A DNA stretch of 64,000 nt from Acidobacteriaceae bacterium (GTDB lineage: Bacteria; Acidobacteriota; Terriglobia; Bryobacterales; Bryobacteraceae). Shown piece after piece: positions 26,163-35,384 of this stretch (the first letter of the stretch is position 1; each line of letters opens with the position of its first letter). The notes beneath the pieces were generated by a model. It was not told the origin of the DNA, made no database searches, and worked only from the letters and a program-made list of their open reading frames with translations. The stretch lies in contig JADCJL010000172.1 of NCBI GenBank assembly GCA_020247055.1, positions 1 to 64,000 on the forward strand, in the 5' to 3' direction. A program made the translations under genes and the position numbers.

Positions 26163-29100
26163 TGGGGAAGGAACGCCGCCATACTGTGGTCCGGGAGGAC
26201 GTCGTTAGCGAGGATGTGCTTGGGGAGCACGTGCTCAAGCAGGGTGAGTTGCTCACGAAGGAAGCAGCATTCACGTCCAGTCTTCTTGCCCTGGCGCAGG
26301 CGCTGGATCCGGAGGACAGCGCTACGTCTTCCCGTCCGGAGGCCGAACAGACGGCGGAATGGATCCGCCTCGGGGTGTCGCGGGCACGACGCGTGTTGCC
26401 GCTGTTGGCGCTGCTTGCCACCGCCCTCCAGATGGCCCCGTCCCTGGTGGCCCAGGGTATCCGGGACCTGCCGGGATTCAAGTCCCGCAGTGTGCCCCGC
26501 AACGATGACGGCTCCGGTCCCTTTGTGTCGCTGCCTTTTCCGATTAACTTTTTTGGCCGTCTGCGGGGCGGTTGCTGGGTGAACAACAACGGCAACATCA
26601 CCTTCGACCGGGCGTTGTCCACCTATACCCCCTTTGGCCTTGAGAGCACGCGGACGGAGATCATTGCTCCGTTTTTTGCCGATGTGGATACGCGCGGCCT
26701 ACGGTCCCGGCTGGTAACCTTTGGCGAGGATACGGTAAACGGGCGCCAGGCCTTTGGCGCCAACTACCTGGACGTCGGCTATTTCGCCAGTCACGATGAG
26801 AAACTGAATCGTTTTCAGGTCATCCTGATCGACCGGTCCGATACGGGTTCCGGGAACTTTGACGTCGAGTTCAACTACGAGCGGATTGTTTGGGAGACGG
26901 GCGACGCCTCGGGGGGCACAAACGGCTTCGGCGGGGTCCCCGCCGCAGTCGGTTGGTCAAACGGTTCCGGACTGCCGGGGACCAGTTTTCAGCTGCCCGG
27001 TTCTCTGACTGCCGGCGCGTTTCTTGACAGCGGTCCGCAGGCCCTGGCGAGGCGCCGGTTGAACTCCCCCGTATTTGGTCGTTATTCGTTCCGCGCCCGG
27101 GACGGGCAATTGAGTCCGGGGTTGCGGATCACATCGGGGACTCCTTTGCCGAACGGACGGGTCGGTACGGCCTATTCCACGGTCCTGAGTGCGGAAGGAG
27201 GTACCTCCTATCAGTGGACCCTCCTGCCGGACCCGGGTCAATCGCTGCCCTGGTTAACCCTGACCCCCGCCGGAGTTCTCAGCGGGACCCCCACCGTTGC
27301 AGGCACCTACCAGTTCACCGTGCGCGTTCTTACCCGAATCGATGGGGTGGAAGAGTCCTTGGCGCAACGGGTGAGCCTGACGATTCTCCCGGCGGCCCTT
27401 CAGATATTGAGCGGTACCTGCCCCCTTCCGGAGGCGACCGAGGGAGCTGTCTACAGGCAGACCTTGCGGGCGGCGGGGGCGCCCGGCCCCTACCTCTGGT
27501 CCTGGGGAGAGAACGGGGTAAGCCCTGTCGCCGGCCTGTCCTTGAGCGAAGACGGAGTCTTGGTGGGAGCGCCCGCGGTGGCGGGTTCTTACAACTTTGT
27601 TGTGCGGGTCGCCGGTAACGCCCGGTCGGAGATCGAGCCGGCCTCCCGGGTATGTACCCTGACGGTCCGCGCCCGGCCGTCTCAATTGACCGTGGCCTCC
27701 TGCCCCGCATCCCTCGCCACCACCGGCGTGGGCTACGACGAACTGGTTCAGGCCGCGGGAGGAGTGCGGCCATACCGTTGGCGGGCGCTCGGCGCTCTGC
27801 CGCCCGGGATCTCTTTTTCAGAGTCCGGTCGCCTCGTCGGCATCCCGGCGGGCGCCGGCGGCTATGTCTACGCCCTTGAAGTGATCGATGCCGTGGGGCT
27901 CACCAGCCGCCTTACCTGTAATCTGAGTATCGAGGAGCCCGTCTTGACCGTCGAGACCCCGTGCCCGTTGGCGCCGGTTGAGACCGGTCAGGCGGTGCGC
28001 ATCCCCCTCGCTGCGTCCGGCGGTATGGCGCCCTACACATGGAACGCCGTTGGCACGCTGCCCCCGGGTCTGGTCCTGAGTCCGGAGGGACAGTTGCAAG
28101 GGATCCCCAACGGGGCCGGCGCGTATCAGTTCCAGCTGGTGGTCAGGGACCGTGACGGGCGGGCGGCCGGAAAAACCTGCGCGATCGGGGTGCGCCGTTC
28201 CGCGCTGAGCATCTCTTCCTGCCCGTTGCCGCCTTCGCAGCTGGGTGCGTCGTACGAAGCCAAGCTCGCCGTAGAGGGTGGTGTGGCGCCCTATCTGTGG
28301 ACGGCGAACGGCGAGCTGCCCCCCGGGTTGACGCTCACCTCCGATGGCCGGTTGCGCGGTATCCCCGCCCGGCCGGGCGCGACCAACTTTCAGCTGACGG
28401 TTCGGGATGCAAACGGACTGGTCGCCTCCCAGCCATGCGAACACTTTGTCACGCCTAACCCCCTCCGGCTCCAGGGTGAATGCCCGCTGCCTCCTGCCAC
28501 GGTCGGTTCGTTCTACCGCGCGCAGGTTACGGCCGAGGGCGGTATCCCGCCGTACCGGTTTCGATCCGAGGGAGAGATGCCGGCCGGGGTGTCGCTGAAT
28601 GCCGACGGCTGGTTCACGGGAACCCCGCGCGGGCCGCGAATTGGAGAGCTGACCGTTGTGGCCGAGGATTCCCGGCGGGCTATCGTAACCCGCACCTGCT
28701 CGCTCGACGCCAAGCTGCCTGTGCCGGCGAACCTGCGCCTGACCGGAGCGCCTGCCGGTGCCAACCCCGCCGGCGGCAGCATCCCGTTGGTGCTGCAACT
28801 CGATCGCCCCTACCCGTTGCCGATCAATGGCCTCCTGGCGCTCGAGATGCAGCCCGACACCGGCGCTGGGGATGATCGGATGAATCAGGCCGATCCGGCC
28901 GTGGTCTTCGCGAGCAACGGTCGCCGCCAACTCCCGTTCTCGATTCCGGCCGGGCAACTGCGGTTTGCCGCCACCATCGCTGGACCGGGCACGGTCGCCG
29001 GGTATCTCATGGCCCGCGTCGAGCGCCTCGAGATTGCCGGGCAGATTCAGGCCTCCACCCCAGGAGCAGCGCGGACTGCCATACTTCGTACCGCGCCGGT

Positions 29101-29413
29101 TCTTGCGGATGCCTGCTACACCGTCGCCGCGGGCCAATTGACTCTCCGCGTCACCGGAGCCACTTCCACGCGGGATCTCACCGCGATCACCGCCTTCCTG
29201 AACGGGGCCGAACTCAAGGACCTGAACATCGGATCCTACGCGGCAGATTACTTTGCCAACGACCTCAGCATCCGTACCGGAGGAACCTTCCAACTCGAAA
29301 TCCCCCTTCCCATTCCCCCATCGACGAACTCGATTCGGGTGGATTCCCTACGTGTCTCCCTAGGAAACAAAATCGGGTCCTCGGCGGAGAGAACCGCACG
29401 GCCCTGCAATTGA
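26162..29413 (+). CDS. Nidogen-like domain protein with six Ig-like (He_PIG) repeats
   Basis: 1083 residues from an ATG overlapping the previous stop. Residues 1-71 are hydrophilic; the only membrane/signal segment is at ~76-97 (VLPLLALLATALQMAPSLVAQ). An in-frame GTG at 26375 would make this a normal signal peptide, so the true start is uncertain. Residues ~125-300 match a NIDO domain (FFGRLRGGCWVNNNGNITFD, APFFADVDTRG, FDVEFNYERIVWETGDASGG). Six putative-Ig repeats follow (GTAYSTVLSAEGG...; CPLP-x-A-T/E...; LPPGLTLTSDGRLRGIP). Repeats 2-6 begin with a conserved Cys (mostly C-P-L-P) and end with another Cys near the last strand. The C-terminal ~240 residues are another beta-rich domain. Probably secreted and adhesive. 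Confidence 0.8.
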   Translation: MGKERRHTVVREDVVSEDVLGEHVLKQGELLTKEAAFTSSLLALAQALDPEDSATSSRPEAEQTAEWIRLGVSRARRVLPLLALLATALQMAPSLVAQGIRDLPGFKSRSVPRNDDGSGPFVSLPFPINFFGRLRGGCWVNNNGNITFDRALSTYTPFGLESTRTEIIAPFFADVDTRGLRSRLVTFGEDTVNGRQAFGANYLDVGYFASHDEKLNRFQVILIDRSDTGSGNFDVEFNYERIVWETGDASGGTNGFGGVPAAVGWSNGSGLPGTSFQLPGSLTAGAFLDSGPQALARRRLNSPVFGRYSFRARDGQLSPGLRITSGTPLPNGRVGTAYSTVLSAEGGTSYQWTLLPDPGQSLPWLTLTPAGVLSGTPTVAGTYQFTVRVLTRIDGVEESLAQRVSLTILPAALQILSGTCPLPEATEGAVYRQTLRAAGAPGPYLWSWGENGVSPVAGLSLSEDGVLVGAPAVAGSYNFVVRVAGNARSEIEPASRVCTLTVRARPSQLTVASCPASLATTGVGYDELVQAAGGVRPYRWRALGALPPGISFSESGRLVGIPAGAGGYVYALEVIDAVGLTSRLTCNLSIEEPVLTVETPCPLAPVETGQAVRIPLAASGGMAPYTWNAVGTLPPGLVLSPEGQLQGIPNGAGAYQFQLVVRDRDGRAAGKTCAIGVRRSALSISSCPLPPSQLGASYEAKLAVEGGVAPYLWTANGELPPGLTLTSDGRLRGIPARPGATNFQLTVRDANGLVASQPCEHFVTPNPLRLQGECPLPPATVGSFYRAQVTAEGGIPPYRFRSEGEMPAGVSLNADGWFTGTPRGPRIGELTVVAEDSRRAIVTRTCSLDAKLPVPANLRLTGAPAGANPAGGSIPLVLQLDRPYPLPINGLLALEMQPDTGAGDDRMNQADPAVVFASNGRRQLPFSIPAGQLRFAATIAGPGTVAGYLMARVERLEIAGQIQASTPGAARTAILRTAPVLADACYTVAAGQLTLRVTGATSTRDLTAITAFLNGAELKDLNIGSYAADYFANDLSIRTGGTFQLEIPLPIPPSTNSIRVDSLRVSLGNKIGSSAERTARPCN

Positions 29414-29451
29414 TCAGGAAAAAACCACGGTCATCTAGGCACTCTTGCTGA

Positions 29452-29480
29452 TTGGGTACCGGCCGCTTTCTCTCTACACT
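29452..29480 (+). promoter_or_regulatory. Sigma70-like promoter for the small HTH gene
   Basis: TTGGGT (29452-29457), a 17-base spacer and TACACT (29475-29480). Transcription would start about 29487, before a Shine-Dalgarno AAGGA at 29499-29503 and the ATG at 29513. Confidence 0.5.
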
Positions 29481-29512
29481 TGAGGAAAGGTCACAGCCAA
29501 GGAACCCAATTC

Positions 29513-29710
29513 ATGCTAGCTAGTCGAGCATCCAAGTCCTATTATTCCGAGTCCGAAGCCGCGGAATCTTTGGGCGTTTCCATCGAGCAATTCCGTTCTC
29601 TCGTGCGCACTCACATCGCGCCCTCCGAAGAGGAGCAACACATGATCCCGTCGACCACCTTCCAACCCTCGGACCTCGTCATTTTGCGCCTCCTCGCCAA
29701 CCTCCGATAG
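29513..29710 (+). CDS. Small helix-turn-helix (MerR/excisionase-like) protein
   Basis: 65 residues from the ATG at 29513, chosen over an upstream TTG at 29480 because AAGGA lies 9 bases before it and the TTG overlaps the -10 box. YYSESEAAESLGVSIEQFRSLV is a plausible winged-helix recognition pattern (a serine/glutamate-rich helix, then the L-G-V-S turn), and TTFQPSDLVILRLL resembles the second half of HTH_17-like domains. Probably a DNA-binding regulator; target unknown. It lies 18 bases upstream of the dehydrogenase gene. Confidence 0.65.
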   Translation: MLASRASKSYYSESEAAESLGVSIEQFRSLVRTHIAPSEEEQHMIPSTTFQPSDLVILRLLANLR

Positions 29711-29713
29711 CGA

Positions 29714-29719
29714 TACAAT
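29714..29719 (+). promoter_or_regulatory. -10-like TACAAT before the dehydrogenase gene
   Basis: TACAAT inside the 10-mer CGATACAATA lies 9 bases before the ATG at 29729. The identical 10-mer lies before nadE at 37044-37053. No -35 is seen. GGGG directly before the ATG could act as a weak ribosome site. Confidence 0.4.
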
Positions 29720-29728
29720 AGCCGGGGT

Positions 29729-30634
29729 ATGGCGAAACTCGGCTTTCTTGGATTGGGCATCATGGGTTACCCCATGGCCCGGCATCTTCTCGACGCGGGG
29801 CACGATGTGGCCCTCTGGTCGTTCTCCCCGGCAAAGGTCACCGACCTGGCCACTGGCCGGTCCAACGCCCGGCCCTGCGCTACTCCGAAAGAGGTTGCGG
29901 AAAACGCCGATTGCATCTTCCTGATCGTCGGCGATACCGCCATGTCCGAATCGGTCGTCTTCGGCCCCGATGGTCTGCTTGCCGGAGCGAAGCCCGGCAC
30001 CGTAATCGTCGATGCCTCAACGGTCGCCCCCGCCTACAGCCGGTCCGCCGCCGAACGTTGCAAAGCCAAGGGTGTCGAGTTTCTCGACGCGCCCTGCACC
30101 GGCTCCAAACCCGGCGCCGAAGGCGGCACCCTCACCTTCATGATTGGTGGCGACCCGAATGTGTTTGCCGCCGTCAAGCCCTACTTCGAGCCCATGGGCA
30201 AACAGCTGTACTTCTGCGGCGGACCCGGCCTCGGCATGAACGCCAAGCTCACCCAGAATCTGATCCTGTCCAACCTCCTGCAGGCCTTCAACGAAGGCAT
30301 GGTCCTCGCCACCAAGGCCGGCGTCGATCCCGACCTCATGGTCGATATCCTCAGCAACTCCGCCGCCCGCAGCGGTCTGATCTCATTTAAAGCCCCCTAC
30401 GTCTTCCGCCGCGACTTCTCCACCAACTTCTCCGTGAAATGGATGCACAAGGACATCGGCCTCATGCTCGACTCGGCCAAAGAGATCGGCGTGCCCCTCC
30501 CGCTCACCGCTTTAACCCAGCAAATGTTCCAGGCCGCCATCTCCCTCGGCTCCGGCGATGAGGATATCTGTAGCACTATCAAGGTCTTAGAGGGAATCGC
30601 CGGTGTTGAGGTCAAGAGCAAGACGACGGTATAA
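29729..30634 (+). CDS. NAD(P)-dependent beta-hydroxyacid dehydrogenase (HIBADH/GLYR family)
   Basis: 301 residues. The N-terminal Rossmann site is GFLGLGIMGYPMARHLLDAGH; the family substrate motif follows as DAPCTGSKPGAEGGTLTFMIGGD; the catalytic Lys region is GMNAKLTQNLILSNLLQAFNEG, with the expected lysine in NAKL. Relatives include 3-hydroxyisobutyrate dehydrogenase, tartronate semialdehyde reductase and succinic semialdehyde reductase; the exact substrate cannot be read. The stop codon sits in the loop of a terminator hairpin. Confidence 0.92.
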   Translation: MAKLGFLGLGIMGYPMARHLLDAGHDVALWSFSPAKVTDLATGRSNARPCATPKEVAENADCIFLIVGDTAMSESVVFGPDGLLAGAKPGTVIVDASTVAPAYSRSAAERCKAKGVEFLDAPCTGSKPGAEGGTLTFMIGGDPNVFAAVKPYFEPMGKQLYFCGGPGLGMNAKLTQNLILSNLLQAFNEGMVLATKAGVDPDLMVDILSNSAARSGLISFKAPYVFRRDFSTNFSVKWMHKDIGLMLDSAKEIGVPLPLTALTQQMFQAAISLGSGDEDICSTIKVLEGIAGVEVKSKTTV

Positions 30635-30653
30635 CCCGTCGTCTCCAATTTTT
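30621..30653 (+). terminator. Rho-independent terminator straddling the stop codon
   Basis: A 9-bp perfect stem AGACGACGG / CCGTCGTCT (30621-30629 with 30636-30644), loop TATAAC holding the TAA stop at 30632-30634, then CCAATTTTT. The coding 3' end itself forms the left arm. Confidence 0.75.
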
Positions 30654-30666
30654 CAGAAAAAAACTC

Positions 30667-30695
30667 TTGCGATTCCAAAAATCATATTCTAATAT
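30667..30695 (+). promoter_or_regulatory. Sigma70-like promoter in the AT-rich gap
   Basis: TTGCGA (30667-30672), exactly 17 bases, then TAATAT (30690-30695), directly after the previous gene's terminator. Expected start about 30702. It drives either a small RNA or the dxr leader. Confidence 0.6.
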
Positions 30696-30701
30696 TGAAA
30701 G

Positions 30702-30792
30702 TAAGACGGGGGGGCAACTCCCACCAAAGCGAGACTAACCTCAATATAGACCCCTGAAGCATCCCTCCCGTCGCCCTTCGGGGTTTCTTGTC
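30702..30792 (+). ncRNA. Putative small RNA or structured leader of dxr
   Basis: The 220-base gap before dxr has no ORF but shows structure downstream of a good promoter. There is a small hairpin GGGGG-CAA-CTCCC near 30707-30722. A UUCG-tetraloop hairpin G-CCC-UUCG-GGG-U at 30773-30784 is followed by TTCTTGTCT. GACGGG (30704-30709) can also pair with CCCGTC (30767-30772), and ACCCC(T)GAAG (30750-30759) with CTTCGGGGT (30776-30784); these two pairings interleave, as in a pseudoknot. It matches no riboswitch class I recognise. Existence as an RNA is inference. Confidence 0.4.
30773..30790 (+). terminator. Hairpin with UUCG tetraloop, terminator-like
   Basis: GCCC-TTCG-GGGT stem-loop, then a T-rich stretch TTCTTGT. 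The stem is short but the tetraloop is very stable. It could end the putative small RNA or attenuate dxr. Confidence 0.4.
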
Positions 30793-30855
30793 TCCCGGTG
30801 CTTCCTTCCTCCGACCCTCTCCTAACCGAGTGATACCATAGAGTTGTCTGTTTGG

Positions 30856-32013
30856 ATGAAGACCCTCACCCTACTCGGCTCGACCGGTTCGATCGGCACC
30901 AGCACCCTCGATGTCGTCCGGCATCGCCGGGACGAATTTTCCGTCTACGCCCTCGTCGCCGGAAGCAATCTCGATCTCCTCGTTGACCAGATCCGCGAGT
31001 TCTCACCCGCCCTCGCCGTTGTCGCTGACGCCAAACTCTGCGACGAACTCGCGCGGAAGCTCCATGCCGCCGGTCTTCCCCTTCCCGAATTGGCCCACGG
31101 CGCCGCCGGACGCCTCGCCGCCGCCATCGCCCCGGAGGTCGACATCGTAATGTCCGCCATCGTCGGCGTTGCCGGTCTCGAGGCAACCTACGAGGCCGTC
31201 CGCCGCCGCAAAATCATCGGACTGGCGAATAAAGAGGTGCTCGTCGCCAGCGGCCAGCTCGTCATGGCAGCCTGCCGCGAGGCCGGCACCGAAATGATCC
31301 CCGTCGACAGCGAGCACAACGGTGCCCACCAGTGCCTCCGCGCCGGCCGCCGCGACGAGGTCACCAAACTCATTCTCACCGCCTCCGGCGGCCCCTTCCG
31401 CCGCACCCCGGCCGCTGAACTCGCCCAGGTCACCGTCGCCCAGGCCCTCAATCACCCCACCTGGAAGATGGGTCAGCGCATCACCATCGATTCCGCCACC
31501 ATGATGAACAAAGGCTTCGAGGTCATCGAAGCCTGCTGGCTCTTCGATTTCCCCCCGGCCGAGGTCGAAGTCGTCGTTCACCCCCAGTCCTCCATCCACG
31601 CCATGGTCGAGTACAACGACGGCTCCGTCATCGCCCAGGTCTCAGCCACCGACATGCGGATGCCGATCCAGTACGCCCTCACCTACCCCGCCCGCGCCTC
31701 CGCCCCCGTCCCTCGCATGGACTGGAAAACCGCCCGCACCTGGGAGTTCGAACCCCCGGACCTCGACCGCTTTCCCCTGCTCGCCCTCGCCTACGCCGCC
31801 CAAACCGCCGGCGGGTCCGCTACCTGTACCCTTAACGCCGCCGACGAAGTCGCCGTCGAAGCCTTCCTCGCCGGCCGCATCTCCTTCCCGGGTATCGCCC
31901 GCATCGTCCGCGAAACCCTCGAAAAAGTACCCAATCGCACCCCCCGCTCCGTCGAAGAGGTGTTGGAGATTGATCGCGCCAGCCGCCAGATGGCCCGCGC
32001 GCTCCTAGGATAG
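30856..32013 (+). CDS. dxr: 1-deoxy-D-xylulose-5-phosphate reductoisomerase
   Basis: 385 residues from the ATG at 30856 (MKTLTLLGSTGSIG), preferred over a TTG 12 bases upstream. NADPH site GSTGSIGTSTLDVV; LANKEVLVASGQLV; metal/substrate sites in PVDSEHNGAHQCL (the D-S-E motif) and LTASGGPFR; MNKGFEVIEACWLFD and HPQSSIHAMVEYNDGS follow. It converts DXP to MEP, the first committed step of the MEP isoprenoid pathway, in the cytoplasm. Length is normal. It is 9 bases upstream of rseP, an arrangement common in many bacteria. Confidence 0.96.
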   Translation: MKTLTLLGSTGSIGTSTLDVVRHRRDEFSVYALVAGSNLDLLVDQIREFSPALAVVADAKLCDELARKLHAAGLPLPELAHGAAGRLAAAIAPEVDIVMSAIVGVAGLEATYEAVRRRKIIGLANKEVLVASGQLVMAACREAGTEMIPVDSEHNGAHQCLRAGRRDEVTKLILTASGGPFRRTPAAELAQVTVAQALNHPTWKMGQRITIDSATMMNKGFEVIEACWLFDFPPAEVEVVVHPQSSIHAMVEYNDGSVIAQVSATDMRMPIQYALTYPARASAPVPRMDWKTARTWEFEPPDLDRFPLLALAYAAQTAGGSATCTLNAADEVAVEAFLAGRISFPGIARIVRETLEKVPNRTPRSVEEVLEIDRASRQMARALLG

Positions 32014-32022
32014 CTGTCTCTT

Positions 32023-33357
32023 ATGATCTTCTTTCAAAACGTTTGGTGGGTCCTGGTCCTGCTCGGCATCATGATCCTCATCCACGAACTGGGTCATTAC
32101 TGGGCCGCCCGTTACTTCGACGTCCGCGTCGAAGCCTTCTCCTTCGGCTTCGGGCCCCGCCTGTTCGGCTTCCGCCGTGGCGAAACCGATTTCCGCGTCT
32201 CGCTCGTCCCCTTCGGCGGATATGTCAAGATGACCGGCGAGCAGGCCGCCGACGAAGACGCCCCCGACGGCCCCGGCGCCGCCGACCCCCGCAGCTTTCT
32301 CGCCAAACCCCGCTGGCAGCGCATGATCATCGCCTTCGCCGGTCCTGCCATGAATATCCTGTTGGCGCTCGCCTTGCTGACCGGCCTCTTCCTCTACCGC
32401 TACCCCAAAATCGTCGGTTCGGACGGCCCGGCCGTCGTCGGCTACGTCGCCAAAGACTCCGTCGCCGCCAAAGCAGGCATCCTTCCGGGCGACCGCATCG
32501 CCCGCTTCGACGACATCGCCGATCCCACCTGGGAAGACGTAGTCATCGCCGAAGTCGCCGCCACCAACCGCCCCGTCCCCGTCGTCCTCGCCCGCGGGTC
32601 CGGCCAGCTCATCGTCACGGTCACCCCCGCCCTCGACGAGCAGAACGGCGTCGGCTCCCTCGGCTGGACCGCCCAGCATGAGATTCAACTCGGCGGCGTC
32701 AGTCCCGATATGGAAGCCGCCCGCGTCGGCCTGCGGGCCGGCGACCTGCTCGTGGCGCTCGACGGCGTCGCCCTGCGCTCCACCCAGATGCTCCTCGCCC
32801 TGCTCAAAGAGGGCCAGGGAAAACCGGTCGAACTCACCTACAGCCGCAACGGCGAAGTCCGCAAGGCCCAGGTAACGCCCCGCGCCGTCGGCGAAGGCGA
32901 CGCCAAACGCTACATGCTCGGCGTCCAACTCTCCCCCCGCGTCACCTTCGTCTCCCTCCCGTTCGCCGAGGCCCTCCGCGAATCGGCCCGCCAGAACTAT
33001 CGCAGCGCCGGATTGATCGTCCAGTTCCTCCGCGGCATGGTCGAGCGTCGCATGTCCCCCAAAAACCTCGAAGGGCCCGTCGGCATCGCCCGGCTCAGCG
33101 GCGATGCCGCCCGCGAAGGCCTCGCCACCTTCGTCGGACTCATGGCGGCCGTCAGCCTGAACCTCGCCATCTTTAACCTCCTGCCCATCCCCATCCTCGA
33201 CGGCGGCACCATTCTCATGCTCGCCATCGAAATCATCATGCGCCGCGATCTCAGCCTCCAGGTCAAAGAGGCCGTCTTCAAGCTCGGCTTCGTCTTCCTC
33301 ATGATGCTCGTCGTCTTCGTCCTGTACAACGATATCTCCAAACTCCTCCCGGGCTAG
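32023..33357 (+). CDS. rseP: Site-2 intramembrane protease RseP
   Basis: 444 residues. The first membrane segment carries the zinc site H21-E-L-G-H25; the third ligand lies in the C-terminal segment NLLPIPILDGG. Two PDZ-like domains lie in the middle (VGYVAKDSVAAKAGILPGDRIARFDDI and PDMEAARVGLRAGDLLVALDGVAL). FGFGPRLFGFRRGETDFRVSLVPFGGYVKM is the family signature. It cleaves membrane-anchored anti-sigma factors and old signal peptides in the inner membrane. No rseA-like gene is nearby. Cotranscribed with dxr. Confidence 0.95.
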   Translation: MIFFQNVWWVLVLLGIMILIHELGHYWAARYFDVRVEAFSFGFGPRLFGFRRGETDFRVSLVPFGGYVKMTGEQAADEDAPDGPGAADPRSFLAKPRWQRMIIAFAGPAMNILLALALLTGLFLYRYPKIVGSDGPAVVGYVAKDSVAAKAGILPGDRIARFDDIADPTWEDVVIAEVAATNRPVPVVLARGSGQLIVTVTPALDEQNGVGSLGWTAQHEIQLGGVSPDMEAARVGLRAGDLLVALDGVALRSTQMLLALLKEGQGKPVELTYSRNGEVRKAQVTPRAVGEGDAKRYMLGVQLSPRVTFVSLPFAEALRESARQNYRSAGLIVQFLRGMVERRMSPKNLEGPVGIARLSGDAAREGLATFVGLMAAVSLNLAIFNLLPIPILDGGTILMLAIEIIMRRDLSLQVKEAVFKLGFVFLMMLVVFVLYNDISKLLPG

Positions 33358-33386
33358 AACCTGAGTCTCTCCTGCTAAAATATTAC

Positions 33387-33415
33387 TTGACAGTGGATCG
33401 CGCAGATTCAATACT
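33387..33415 (+). promoter_or_regulatory. Sigma70-like promoter of dnaK
   Basis: TTGACA (33387-33392), a 17-base spacer and AATACT (33410-33415). AGGAGG lies at 33432-33437, 14 bases before the ATG. No CIRCE (TTAGCACTC-N9-GAGTGCTAA) or perfect HAIR repeat (CTTGAGT-N7-ACTCAAG) was seen in this gap. Confidence 0.65.
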
Positions 33416-33451
33416 TGTAGTACACTAAAGCAGGAGGCAAAAGTTCTTGTC

Positions 33452-35365
33452 ATGAGCAGAATCATTGGAATTGACCTGGGCACTACCAACTCCGTCGTTG
33501 CCGTAATGGAAGCGGGGTCGGCGGTCGTTATCCCGAATCAGGAAGGTGCGCGTACTACCCCTTCCGTTGTCGGCTTCACCAAGGGCGGCGAGCGCCTGGT
33601 GGGCCAGGTGGCCAAGCGGCAGGCGGTCACCAATCCCGAAAACACCATCTACTCCATCAAACGCTTCATGGGGCGCCGGTTCGACGAAGTCGACGCCGAA
33701 AAAAAGCTGGTTCCCTATAAAGTCACCCCGGGCGACAACGGAGATGCCCGTGTCGAGTCGCAGGGCAAAAAGCTCTCGGCGCCCGAAATCTCTTCGATGG
33801 TCCTCACGAAGTTGAAGGAAGCCGCCGAGTCCTACCTCGGCGAAAAGGTCAGCAAGGCGGTCATCACCGTCCCGGCCTACTTCAACGATGCCCAGCGGCA
33901 GGCCACCAAGGACGCCGGCCAGATCGCCGGTCTCGAGGTGATGCGCATTATCAACGAACCTACGGCGGCGGCGCTCGCCTACGGGCTCGATAAGAAGAAG
34001 AACGAGACCATCGCGGTCTTCGACTTCGGCGGCGGCACCTTCGACGTCTCGATTCTCGAAGTCGGCGACGGTGTCGTCGAAGTGAAGTCCACCGACGGGG
34101 ACACTCACTTGGGCGGCGACAACATCGACGACCGCATCATGGAATGGATCGTCGCCGAGTTCAAGAAAGAGAACGGCATCGACCTGATGAACGACAACAT
34201 GGCCCGGCAGCGGCTCAAGGAAGCCGCCGAAAAGGCCAAGATCGAGCTCTCCACCACGCTCGAAACCGAAGTCAACCTGCCGTTCATCACCGCCGATGCC
34301 AGCGGCCCGAAGCACCTGGTCATGAAGTTGACCCGCAACCGCTTCGAGCAGATGATCGACGACATTCTGCGCAGCACGCTCTCTCCCTGTGAACGGGCGC
34401 TCAAGAATGCGAAGCTCTCGCCCTCCCAGATCGACGAAGTCGTCCTGGTCGGCGGCTCTACCCGCATCCCGAAGATCCAGCAGATCGTCCGCGACATGTT
34501 CGGCAAGGAGCCCAACCGCTCGGTCAACCCCGACGAAGTGGTTGCCATCGGCGCCGCCGTCCAGGGCGGTGTGCTCGGCGGCGAAGTCAAGGACGTCCTG
34601 CTGCTCGATGTCACCCCGCTGTCGCTCGGCATCGAAACGCTCGGCGGTGTCTTCACCAAGCTCATCGAGAGCAACACGACCATCCCCACGCGCAAAAGCG
34701 AGACCTTCTCGACCGCTTCCGACAACCAGACCTCGGTCGAAATCAAGGTCTTCCAGGGCGAACGCGCCATGGCCGCCGATAACCGGCAGCTCGGCGTCTT
34801 CCAACTCGGCAACATTCCGCCGGCGCCGCGCGGCGTGCCGCAGGTCGAAGTGACCTTCGACATCGACGCCAACGGCATTCTCCACGTCACGGCCAAGGAT
34901 AAGGCCACCAACAACGAGCAGAAGATCACCATCAGCGGCTCGTCCGGCCTCAGCAAGGAAGAGGTGGAGAAGATGGCTCGCGAGGCCAAGGAAAACGCCG
35001 CGGCCGACCAGAAGCGTCGCGACAGCGTCGAAGCCCGCAACAAGGCCGACGGCATGATCTACTCGGTTGAAAAGACCCTGAAAGATCACCGCGACAAGGT
35101 CAGCGAGGCCGAAGCCAAAACGGTCGAAGCCGCCCTCGAAGAAGCCAAGAAGGCCGTCCAGGAAGGCGATGCCACGAAAATCAACGCGGCCATCGACAAC
35201 CTCACCCAGGCCAGCCACAAGCTGGCCGAAGTGATGTACAAGTCGCCCTCCGGCGAAGGCGCCCCCGGCGGACCCGCTCCCGGCGCCGAGCCCAAGGCCG
35301 ATCCTTCAGCCGATTCGGTCGTCGACGCCGAGTTCGTTGACGTCGACGACAAAGGCAAGAAGTAG
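33452..35365 (+). CDS. dnaK: Chaperone DnaK (Hsp70)
   Basis: 637 residues. Actin-like ATPase: [40 protein letters not shown] segment, [30 protein letters not shown] and [13 protein letters not shown]. Linker [16 protein letters not shown]. The substrate-binding half has [14 protein letters not shown] and [17 protein letters not shown], and the disordered tail ends in [13 protein letters not shown]. It refolds proteins with ATP, DnaJ and GrpE. Heads a dnaK-dnaJ-hspR operon with no grpE. Confidence 0.98.
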   Translation: MSRIIGIDLGTTNSVVAVMEAGSAVVIPNQEGARTTPSVVGFTKGGERLVGQVAKRQAVTNPENTIYSIKRFMGRRFDEVDAEKKLVPYKVTPGDNGDARVESQGKKLSAPEISSMVLTKLKEAAESYLGEKVSKAVITVPAYFNDAQRQATKDAGQIAGLEVMRIINEPTAAALAYGLDKKKNETIAVFDFGGGTFDVSILEVGDGVVEVKSTDGDTHLGGDNIDDRIMEWIVAEFKKENGIDLMNDNMARQRLKEAAEKAKIELSTTLETEVNLPFITADASGPKHLVMKLTRNRFEQMIDDILRSTLSPCERALKNAKLSPSQIDEVVLVGGSTRIPKIQQIVRDMFGKEPNRSVNPDEVVAIGAAVQGGVLGGEVKDVLLLDVTPLSLGIETLGGVFTKLIESNTTIPTRKSETFSTASDNQTSVEIKVFQGERAMAADNRQLGVFQLGNIPPAPRGVPQVEVTFDIDANGILHVTAKDKATNNEQKITISGSSGLSKEEVEKMAREAKENAAADQKRRDSVEARNKADGMIYSVEKTLKDHRDKVSEAEAKTVEAALEEAKKAVQEGDATKINAAIDNLTQASHKLAEVMYKSPSGEGAPGGPAPGAEPKADPSADSVVDAEFVDVDDKGKK

Positions 35366-35384
35366 TTACCAGTCAGGAGCCGGT

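Noticed and set aside
30660..30750. dif-like recombination site in the AT-rich gap
   Set aside because: Considered because of the skew switch, but no 28-base XerCD-type arrangement (two ~11-base arms around a ~6-base centre) could be seen.
33358..33451. CIRCE or HAIR heat-shock operator upstream of dnaK
   Set aside because: CTGAGT and CTTGAC are present, but not as the correct inverted repeat with the right spacing.
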